DNA of 16,656 nt from CAYGYG01 sp964354155 (lineage in GTDB: Bacteria > Hydrothermota > Tepidihabitantia > SM23-42 > CAYGYG01), in contig CAYGYG010000042.1 in NCBI GenBank assembly GCA_964354155.1, forward strand, positions 1-16,656, written 5' to 3'. The notes beneath the pieces are model-generated. The model ran no database searches. It was not told the origin of the DNA and saw only the letters and a program-made list of their open reading frames with translations. A program made the position numbers and the translations under genes. Below, piece after piece: positions 1-5,816 of the stretch; the stretch's first letter is position 1; the number at the start of each line of letters is the position of its first letter.

Positions 1-43
1 CCAGTAAACCAATTAAAATGATCGTCGACGCTCTTAATTTCAA
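1..43 (-). CDS. 5' end of a probable exported protein (partial, runs off the window)
   Basis: Reading the minus strand, a TTG codon at 43-41 is preceded by AAGGAGG (54-48) with a 4-nt gap. The 14 codons left in the window read MKLRASTIILIGLL: a basic start followed by a hydrophobic run, as in the n- and h-regions of a Sec signal peptide. A good promoter (81-109) lies just upstream. Promoter, RBS and signal-like start together support a real gene beginning here. Its identity cannot be seen. The promoter sits directly after the malQ stop, so it is probably transcribed independently of malQ. Confidence 0.6.
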   Translation of the reverse strand, partial: MKLRASTIILIGLL

Positions 44-47
44 GAAA

Positions 48-54
48 CCTCCTT
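48..54 (-). promoter_or_regulatory. Shine-Dalgarno site deciding the TTG start of the left-edge gene
   Basis: AAGGAGG on the minus strand, 4 nt before the TTG at 43-41. It supports the TTG rather than any later codon as the start. Confidence 0.6.
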
Positions 55-80
55 ACGACGCATTGATGACAATTAATGAT

Positions 81-109
81 ATTATAAGTCAGAAAATGCT
101 GTTTGCCAA
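81..109 (-). promoter_or_regulatory. sigma70-type promoter of the left-edge partial gene
   Basis: On the minus strand, -35 TTGGCA (109-104), a 17-nt spacer and a perfect -10 TATAAT (86-81). The start codon of the partial gene is about 37 nt downstream of the -10, leaving room for a leader with the AAGGAGG site at 54-48. Confidence 0.6.
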
Positions 110-116
110 GAAGAAA

Positions 117-1628
117 TCACGAAGCACCCGGCAAAGCTCGGGCACTGCAGGTCACAAGATCGGCAAGAGCCTGGGCCGGTGCTTTCTCAAGCTGTTCGGC
201 AAGCATCCGCCATTCCCAATTGCCGAAGGCGCGGCTCGGAATGTTGAATCGTGCTTCACCCCCCAGCCCCAATATGTCCTGCATCGGCAGTATTGCCAAG
301 TTCGCCCTTGAACCCAGCGCCATTTTGACCAAGGCCCACGCGATTTCTTCCCGGGCGACGTGCACGCCCAGGTAGTCAAACAGCCTCTGCTTTTCAGCAT
401 CGCCGGCCTCCTCATCAAACCAGCCGCGAACCGTGTTGTTGTCGTGCGTGCCGGTGTAGACCACACAGTTCTCCTCATAGTTGTGAGGCAGGTAAGGATG
501 CTTCGGATTCTGCTCGCCAAACGCAAACAGCAGAATCTTCATGCCCGGGAAACCGAAACGATCTCTCACCTCCTTAACATCGGGCGTGATGATGCCAAGG
601 TCTTCAGCGATGACCGGCAGACTAGCGAAACGACGGCCCAATTGAGTGAAGAGCTCAACCGCCGGTGCCCTCTGCCAGGCACCAGTCGCCGCCGTCGGGG
701 CGGCCGCCGGGACTTCCCAGTAGCCGACCAGACCGCGGAAGTGGTCGATGCGCAGAAGATCAAAGTACTTGAAGCTGCAGTCGAAGCGCTGTTCCCACCA
801 TTCAAAGCCACTTGCCGCCATTACGTCCCAGCGGTACGTTGGGTTACCCCACAGCTGACCCGTGGCGCTGAAACAGTCCGGTGGCACACCGGCAACAAAA
901 ACGGGTCTCTTGTCCGTTCCGAGCATGAACAGGTCGGGGCGCGCCCAAACATCGGTACTGTCGTAACAGACATAAAGGGGCAGATCGCCGATGATGCCGA
1001 CACCAAGGCTGCGGCAATAGTCACGCAATCGTTGCCATTGCCGGCTGCACATGAATTGACGAAACCGGGCCGAAGCCACTTCGTCCGAAAGCCGTCGCCG
1101 CGCCGCAGCCAAATCCCCCGGCAATCGGTCACGAACTCCGGCGGGCCAATCATTCCAGGCCCGGCCCTTGAACTCTTCTTTGAGCGCCGCAAACAGGGCG
1201 AAATCATCCAGCCAAAGAGCGTTTCTTTCGCAGAAATCAACAAACCCGGGTCGCGAGGCGTTCCTGAAAAAGCGGTCGGCGGCCTTGCTCAGCAATTTCT
1301 CCTTGAACCCGGCCACCTTGGCGTAGTCACATCTACCCTTGGGTAAACTTGGGATCGAAGCCAGGTCTTCCCTGACCAACAGGCCATCGGCAAGCAGCAA
1401 CTCAGGGCTAATCATCAGCGGGTTGAAGGCGAAAGCCGAACTTGAATGATAGGGTGAGTTACCGCCGGCCACTTCGGTCGGATTGAGAGGCAAAATCTGC
1501 CAGTAGCGCTGGCCTGAGGTCTTCAGGAAATCGGCAAACCGGAACGCCCCCGGCCCGAAATCGCCGATTCCGAAATCTGACGGCAATGAAGTGACGTGGA
1601 GTAGGATGCCGCTTGCTCTATCAGGCAT
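117..1628 (-). CDS. malQ: 4-alpha-glucanotransferase (amylomaltase, GH77)
   Basis: Transfers alpha-1,4-glucan segments between maltodextrins or to glucose, a cytoplasmic step of maltodextrin and glycogen turnover. The 503-aa length is that of short bacterial/Thermus-type amylomaltases. The N-terminus (GILLHVTSLPSDFGIGD) is typical of GH77. The three catalytic acids are in place: nucleophile D295 in RIDHFRG, acid/base E342 in IAEDLG, and D396 in GTHDNNT, almost the same numbering as Thermus aquaticus amylomaltase (293/340/395). The SPYHSSSAFAFNP block near residue 58 is also present. Start: the ATG at 1628 begins a normal GH77 N-terminus, has no Shine-Dalgarno, and lies 6 nt after a TATAAT box, so the message is probably leaderless. 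It is divergent from fabZ and no other glycogen gene is in view. Confidence 0.96.
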   Translation of the reverse strand: MPDRASGILLHVTSLPSDFGIGDFGPGAFRFADFLKTSGQRYWQILPLNPTEVAGGNSPYHSSSAFAFNPLMISPELLLADGLLVREDLASIPSLPKGRCDYAKVAGFKEKLLSKAADRFFRNASRPGFVDFCERNALWLDDFALFAALKEEFKGRAWNDWPAGVRDRLPGDLAAARRRLSDEVASARFRQFMCSRQWQRLRDYCRSLGVGIIGDLPLYVCYDSTDVWARPDLFMLGTDKRPVFVAGVPPDCFSATGQLWGNPTYRWDVMAASGFEWWEQRFDCSFKYFDLLRIDHFRGLVGYWEVPAAAPTAATGAWQRAPAVELFTQLGRRFASLPVIAEDLGIITPDVKEVRDRFGFPGMKILLFAFGEQNPKHPYLPHNYEENCVVYTGTHDNNTVRGWFDEEAGDAEKQRLFDYLGVHVAREEIAWALVKMALGSRANLAILPMQDILGLGGEARFNIPSRAFGNWEWRMLAEQLEKAPAQALADLVTCSARALPGAS

Positions 1629-1634
1629 GTGAAC

Positions 1635-1662
1635 ATTATAGCCCAGCTTGCGGCCTAGTCAA
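1635..1662 (-). promoter_or_regulatory. malQ promoter, leaderless layout
   Basis: Minus strand: -35 TTGACT (1662-1657), 16-nt spacer, -10 TATAAT (1640-1635), then six bases (GTTCAC) and the malQ ATG at 1628. Transcription starting 6-7 nt after the -10 would begin at or next to the start codon. It is back to back with the fabZ promoter, with 36 bp between the two -35 boxes. Confidence 0.75.
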
Positions 1663-1698
1663 GCAGGAAGCGCCCATCGGCGCCGGCCGCATCCACTC

Positions 1699-1726
1699 TT
1701 GACGCTACTGCCCAATTCGATATAAT
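1699..1726 (+). promoter_or_regulatory. fabZ-lpxA promoter, leaderless layout
   Basis: -35 TTGACG (1699-1704), 16-nt spacer, perfect -10 TATAAT (1721-1726). The first fabZ ATG (1732) follows after five bases, the alternative ATG (1744) after 17. No Shine-Dalgarno precedes either. Confidence 0.75.
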
Positions 1727-1731
1727 GGACG

Positions 1732-2160
1732 ATGGCCCTTTCTATGGATCTCAATGAGATAAAGAAGATCTTGCCCCACCGGGATCCGTTCCTTTTTGTC
1801 GACGCCGTTACCGATATCGGTTCGGACTCCATCGTAGGTTACAAGTTGGTATCAAAGGACGAGCCGTTCTTCAAGGGACACTTCCCCGGACAGCCGATCA
1901 TGCCCGGCGTGCTCGTGGTCGAAGCGCTGGCCCAGATGGGCGGCATTTTCTTACTGCGCGATCCGAAGCGGCTGGGCAAAACACCGCTCTTCCTCGGCAT
2001 TGACCGGGTTCGCTTTCGCCGGCAGGTGGTCCCCGGTGACGTGCTCACACTAAAAGTAAAGATACTCCGCTCGCGGGGCGACATCTTCAAGGTCGAAGGC
2101 AAAGCATCGGTTAATGGGGCGCTCGCCTGCGAAGCCTGGTTTATCGCCGGAACCAAATAG
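1732..2160 (+). CDS. fabZ: (3R)-hydroxyacyl-[acyl-carrier-protein] dehydratase FabZ
   Basis: Dehydrates 3-hydroxyacyl-ACP to trans-2-enoyl-ACP in the type II fatty-acid elongation cycle, in the cytoplasm. The 142-aa hot-dog protein has the family signatures: LPHRDPFLFVD at residues 14-24, then GHFPGQPIMPGVLVVEALAQ with the catalytic His50 and Glu64 14 residues apart, as in E. coli and Pseudomonas FabZ. Two starts are possible, ATG 1732 and ATG 1744 (MDLNEIKK). The promoter spacing favours 1732 as a leaderless start, while 1744 would give a leader of about 10 nt. lpxA follows on the same strand after 85 nt. fabZ next to lpxA is a common arrangement that links fatty-acid supply with lipid A, since both draw on the same 3-hydroxyacyl-ACP. 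Confidence 0.96.
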   Translation: MALSMDLNEIKKILPHRDPFLFVDAVTDIGSDSIVGYKLVSKDEPFFKGHFPGQPIMPGVLVVEALAQMGGIFLLRDPKRLGKTPLFLGIDRVRFRRQVVPGDVLTLKVKILRSRGDIFKVEGKASVNGALACEAWFIAGTK

Positions 2161-2245
2161 AGGGCGCCATCGCCTCTAAGGTCAGACCAAGGCCCGGCGC
2201 TCCCGACGCCGACCCGCGCCTCATGGTCCCAGCGTGAAGCCGGCT

Positions 2246-3016
2246 ATGCTTCACCCGCTCAGCGTAATCAATAGCAAGGCCGTCATCGGCCGTCACACCT
2301 CGGTCGGTCCCTATGCCATAATCTCCGAATTCGCCGAGATCGGCGATGACTGTGAGATCGGACCCTACGTCGTCATCGGCCCTGACGTCCGTATCGGCAA
2401 GCGCTGCCGCATTTCAACCGGTGTCGTAATCGGCAAAGAACCTCAGGACCGGAGTTATCAGGGCGAGCCTTCATCATGCATCATCGGCGACGACAATACA
2501 ATCCGCGAGTACACGACGATCACCCGGGCCTCCGGGGTGGGTGCCCGCACCGAAATCGGCAACGCGAATTACATCATGACCTACGTTCACGTCGCGCACA
2601 ATGCTAAAGTCGGTAATAACGTCGTGATAACCAGCGGCTCTCAATTGGGCGGCTACGTCGAGATCGGAGATAACACCACAATCGGCGGCCTCGTGGGTGT
2701 CCATCAGCACTGCCGGGTCGGCCGGCTTGCTATGGTCGGAGCCCTCTCTTACATCAACAAAGACTTCCCCCCCTTCTTCATCGGCCGCGGTAACCCTTGT
2801 CGAATCAGGGGCGTGAACAGTGAAGGCCTCCGTCGGCTCGGCCTTTCTGATGCCTACAGCCGCCTCAAGAGTGTTTACCGCACCATTTACCGTTCGACAC
2901 TGAGCCTGAGCCGGGCGATCGATCAGCTTAAGCACGAGTATCCGGATGAAGAGGACGTGCAGTACATGGTTCGCTTCATCAAATCATCGAAACGGGGACT
3001 GCTGCTGAAGGCCTGA
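2246..3016 (+). CDS. lpxA: acyl-ACP--UDP-N-acetylglucosamine O-acyltransferase LpxA
   Basis: Catalyses the first step of lipid A synthesis: transfer of a 3-hydroxyacyl chain from ACP to the 3-OH of UDP-GlcNAc. The 256-aa protein is an evident left-handed beta-helix, with hexapeptide repeats over roughly the first 180 residues and a helical C-terminal third. The catalytic His is in VHVAHNA (His118 from this start, matching E. coli His125). The GVNSEGLRRLG segment matches the family segment GVNIEGLKRRG. I chose the ATG at 2246 (MLHPLSVI), which matches the usual MIHPTA-type N-terminus; an in-frame GTG at 2234 would add four residues. Neither has a clear Shine-Dalgarno, so expression is probably from the fabZ promoter. 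The ruler position of E. coli Gly173 is occupied by Ala (A166). The gene converges on purA with 11 nt between stops. Confidence 0.95.
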   Translation: MLHPLSVINSKAVIGRHTSVGPYAIISEFAEIGDDCEIGPYVVIGPDVRIGKRCRISTGVVIGKEPQDRSYQGEPSSCIIGDDNTIREYTTITRASGVGARTEIGNANYIMTYVHVAHNAKVGNNVVITSGSQLGGYVEIGDNTTIGGLVGVHQHCRVGRLAMVGALSYINKDFPPFFIGRGNPCRIRGVNSEGLRRLGLSDAYSRLKSVYRTIYRSTLSLSRAIDQLKHEYPDEEDVQYMVRFIKSSKRGLLLKA

Positions 3017-3027
3017 AACCAGCGGCG

Positions 3028-4296
3028 CTAGCGCACGATCATTGCTTCGGTCTCTCCCCCCACCGAAATCATCGAGACTTTGAGGCCGGACCGCACTTCG
3101 ATCTCTTCCACGTACTTCCTCGCGTTGATTCCAAGCTTGGCGAAATCACCGACACCGGTGGTCGGCCCGGTCCAACCAGGCATTTCAAGATAAGAAGACT
3201 TCGCCCGATCCACCGTCATCGGGTCAAAATGGTCCATGCCGACGTAATCGAGGCAGATTCTGACCGTCTCCTCCCCGTCCAGGATGTCGAGCTTGGTCAG
3301 CGCGATCTCCTGGACACCGTTAAGCATTGCGCCATACTTGACCAGCGGAATGTCAAAATGCCCGCAGCGACGGGGCCGGCCCGTCGTCGCACCGAATTCC
3401 CCGCCTCTCTTCCGTAAAGATTCGCCGGCACTTCCTTCAAGCTCGGTCGGGAATGGTCCTGCCCCAACTCTCGTGACGTATGCCTTGGCCACGCCCAATA
3501 CTCTCTCCACCTTGAACGGGGCAACCCCGAGGCCGACTGCAGCCCCACCGGCAACGGTGTGCGACGAAGTCACATATGGATAAGTGCCGTAATCGATATC
3601 CAGAAACGTACCTTGGGCTCCTTCGAACAGAACCCGCCGGCCCTTGTTCATCTCCTGGTTCAAGTAGTAGGCATCGTCAACAACCATGCCTCTCACGTTT
3701 TCGCCAAAGGCACGGTATTCTTCAAACACCTTCTTCTCGTCCAGCGGTTCGCCCTGGTACAGCTCCATAAGCAGAAAATTCTTGTAGGAAAGACTGGCCT
3801 TGAGCTTTTTCCGGAACCCATCCTCATCCAGAACCTCGCCCAGCCTGATCCCGACCCGGCCGTACTTATCTTCATAGACCGGGCCCATACCCCGTTGCGT
3901 CGTGCCGATGCGCTCGTCGCCTTTCTTCTCCTCTTTTAGCCTATCAATCATCTTATGGTAGGGAAAGATCAGATGGGAAAATTTGGACAGCTTGAGACGC
4001 TTTCTGATGTCCGGGTCGGCTTTCTCGACATCGGCAAGTTCGCTCAGAAAGACCCGCGGGTCCAGAACACAGCCGGCACCAATCAGACCGGTAACGTTCC
4101 GGTTCAGAATTCCGGCCGGTATCTGATGGAAAACGAACTTCCGCTTCTCATGAATAACCGTGTGGCCGGCATTCGGGCCGCCTTGAAACCGTGCGTTGAT
4201 GTCGAAGTCCTTGGCGAGAAAATCAATAATCTTCCCTTTGCCCTCATCGCCCCACTGCAGGCCGATCACGGCAAGGTTTCCAGTCCGCTTGTCCAC
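3028..4296 (-). CDS. purA: adenylosuccinate synthetase
   Basis: Condenses IMP with aspartate using GTP to give adenylosuccinate, the first committed step from IMP to AMP, in the cytoplasm. It is 422 aa from the GTG start, the usual family length. The GTP-site loop GLQWGDEGKGKIID is at residues 12-25 with the catalytic Asp17, and GPNAGHTV carries His45. The blocks GTTQRGMGPVYEDK, FEGAQGTFLDIDYGTYPYVTSS and TTGRPRRCGHFD are also present. Start choice: the frame is open to an ATG at 4362, but that adds 22 residues foreign to the family. The GTG at 4296-4294 shares its first base with the glyA stop (TAGTG) and is preceded by GGAAGGGGA at about 5 nt. It is probably co-transcribed and translationally coupled with glyA. 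Confidence 0.96.
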   Translation of the reverse strand: MDKRTGNLAVIGLQWGDEGKGKIIDFLAKDFDINARFQGGPNAGHTVIHEKRKFVFHQIPAGILNRNVTGLIGAGCVLDPRVFLSELADVEKADPDIRKRLKLSKFSHLIFPYHKMIDRLKEEKKGDERIGTTQRGMGPVYEDKYGRVGIRLGEVLDEDGFRKKLKASLSYKNFLLMELYQGEPLDEKKVFEEYRAFGENVRGMVVDDAYYLNQEMNKGRRVLFEGAQGTFLDIDYGTYPYVTSSHTVAGGAAVGLGVAPFKVERVLGVAKAYVTRVGAGPFPTELEGSAGESLRKRGGEFGATTGRPRRCGHFDIPLVKYGAMLNGVQEIALTKLDILDGEETVRICLDYVGMDHFDPMTVDRAKSSYLEMPGWTGPTTGVGDFAKLGINARKYVEEIEVRSGLKVSMISVGGETEAMIVR

Positions 4297-5585
4297 TAGG
4301 TCCCCTTCCGGTGGGTTCGATAGTAGTCGAGCCGTTTCTGATACAAGGGGAACGAAGTGCAAAGCTCCCGCACGGCGGCCTTCACTCTTGCCAGCACGCC
4401 GTCATCGCCGAGGTGCGTCAGAATGTCGTCAATCATGCCGGCGATCAATACCATCTCGCGTTCTTTCATACCCCGCGTCGTCAAAGCCGGCGTGCCGATG
4501 CGCAGGCCGCTCGTCACCGTGGGCTTCTCGGGATCAAACGGTATCGTGTTGCGATTGACCGTTATGCCGGCATGCTCCAGATTCTCCTCAGCGACCTTGC
4601 CGGTGACTTTCTTCGGGCGCAGGTCGACCAGGAAAAGATGCGTGTCGGTCCCGCCCGCGACTATCCGGTATCCGAGCCGCTGCATCTCCCCGCAGAGCGC
4701 CCGGGCATTGGCAAGAATCTGTTGTTGATATTGCCGGAACTCGTCGGTCATGGCCAGTTTGAGGCAGACCGCCTTGGCGGCGATGACATGCATGAGGGGT
4801 CCGCCCTGATTCCCCGGAAACACCGATTTGTCGATGGCCTTGGCGTGGGCTTGTTTGCAGAGAATCAGACCGCCGCGCGGTCCGCGCAGCGTCTTATGGG
4901 TTGTCGAAGTCACGACATCGGCAAAAGGCACCGGGCTGGGGTGCAGGCCGGCCGCCACCAGACCGGCAATGTGCGCAATGTCCGCGTAAAGGTAGGCCCC
5001 GACTTCGTCGCAGATCTCGCGGAAACGGTCAAAGTGCATGGTTCGGGGATAAGCCGATGCGCCAGTCATGATCAGCCGCGGTTTGAACTCGCGTGCCATC
5101 TTGCGCACCTCCACAAAGTCAATGACTTCGGTCTGCTGGCTCACGCCGTAGTGCACAACTTTGAAATACTTGCCCGAGAAATTCACCGGGTGTCCGTGCG
5201 AAAGATGTCCGCCATGCGACAGATTGAGGCCGAAGATCGTATCGCCCGGGTTAATCAACGCAAGGTACGCAGCGATATTGGCCTGGGTCCCGGAGTGGGG
5301 TTGAACGTTGGCGTGATCGGCACCGAAGAGCTTCTTGGCCCGTTCTATGGCCAGGCTTTCGGCGACATCGACAAACTCGCACCCACCGTAGTAGCGCTTG
5401 CCCGCATACCCTTCAGCATATTTGTTCGTCAGAACCGAGCCCATCGCTTCCATGATCGCGTCGGGCACGAAATTCTCGGAGGCAATCAACTCAAGGCCGT
5501 TGGCTTGCCGCTCGGTTTCCTTGTAGAGCGCCTCGAAGATTTCGGGATCAAGGTCGTAGAGAGGCCTATCCATGAAGCTGTTCAT
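4296..5585 (-). CDS. glyA: serine hydroxymethyltransferase
   Basis: PLP enzyme converting serine plus tetrahydrofolate to glycine plus 5,10-methylene-tetrahydrofolate, the main cytoplasmic source of one-carbon units. It has 429 aa, the normal bacterial length. LELIASENF (31-39), the SHGGHLSHGH substrate loop (123-132), ADIAH with Asp202 and His205, and the PLP lysine Lys231 in STTHKTLRGPRGG are all present. Two ATGs are possible, 5585 (MNSFMDRP) and 5573 (MDRP). Neither has a Shine-Dalgarno, and the first lies 7 nt after the -10 box, consistent with a leaderless message. It leads a two-gene unit with purA. Glycine and folate-borne carbons feed purine synthesis, and folC in the same window adds polyglutamate to folate. 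Confidence 0.97.
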   Translation of the reverse strand: MNSFMDRPLYDLDPEIFEALYKETERQANGLELIASENFVPDAIMEAMGSVLTNKYAEGYAGKRYYGGCEFVDVAESLAIERAKKLFGADHANVQPHSGTQANIAAYLALINPGDTIFGLNLSHGGHLSHGHPVNFSGKYFKVVHYGVSQQTEVIDFVEVRKMAREFKPRLIMTGASAYPRTMHFDRFREICDEVGAYLYADIAHIAGLVAAGLHPSPVPFADVVTSTTHKTLRGPRGGLILCKQAHAKAIDKSVFPGNQGGPLMHVIAAKAVCLKLAMTDEFRQYQQQILANARALCGEMQRLGYRIVAGGTDTHLFLVDLRPKKVTGKVAEENLEHAGITVNRNTIPFDPEKPTVTSGLRIGTPALTTRGMKEREMVLIAGMIDDILTHLGDDGVLARVKAAVRELCTSFPLYQKRLDYYRTHRKGT

Positions 5586-5592
5586 ACGTCAG

Positions 5593-5620
5593 AGTCTACC
5601 CATACTGCCCCGAATGTCAA
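5593..5620 (-). promoter_or_regulatory. glyA-purA promoter, leaderless layout
   Basis: Minus strand: consensus -35 TTGACA (5620-5615), 16-nt spacer, -10 TAGACT (5598-5593), then seven bases and the ATG at 5585. The 13 bases around the -35 (TCTTGACATTCGG, 5622-5610) are identical to those at the M16 operon promoter (15871-15859). Confidence 0.7.
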
Positions 5621-5640
5621 GACTTAGCTTCAGAAGAGAA

Positions 5641-5675
5641 GTAGCGAGCAGCAAGTAGCAAGGAACGAGTGAATA
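5641..5675. repeat. degenerate heptamer array A (5 units)
   Basis: Consecutive 7-nt units gtagcga, gcagcaa, gtagcaa, ggaacga, gtgaata in the spacer upstream of the glyA promoter. Less regular purine-rich sequence with two copies of gtcgatgag (5677 and 5701) follows. No gene is seen in the 5628-5816 spacer. Confidence 0.6.
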
Positions 5676-5732
5676 GGTCGATGAGATGATGGGAGGATGA
5701 GTCGATGAGGAACTGAAGACAGCCCCATGCAC

Positions 5733-5760
5733 TCATTGCTCATTGCTCGTTGTTCCTTCG
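5733..5760. repeat. degenerate heptamer array B (4 units)
   Basis: Units tcattgc, tcattgc, tcgttgt, tccttcg in exact 7-nt register, in the spacer downstream of the FG-GAP gene. Two units are identical to units of array D inside that gene, and the array is roughly inverted relative to array A. Confidence 0.65.
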
Positions 5761-5816
5761 TTCAGCCCCTCATTCATCCATCAACGCATCCCCTTATCGC
5801 CCTCAACGCTTCGGCC

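Noticed and set aside
360..1346. A 328-codon plus-strand frame opposite malQ
   Set aside because: Antisense shadow; low-complexity, basic translation with no family motif and no RBS.
4297..4362. N-terminal extension of purA to the ATG at 4362
   Set aside because: Residues are foreign to the family and the GTG at 4296 has a good Shine-Dalgarno and family-like length.
4311..5627. A 438-codon plus-strand frame opposite glyA
   Set aside because: It lies wholly over a confident gene, has no recognisable domain, and is explained by codon bias in the GC-rich sense frame.
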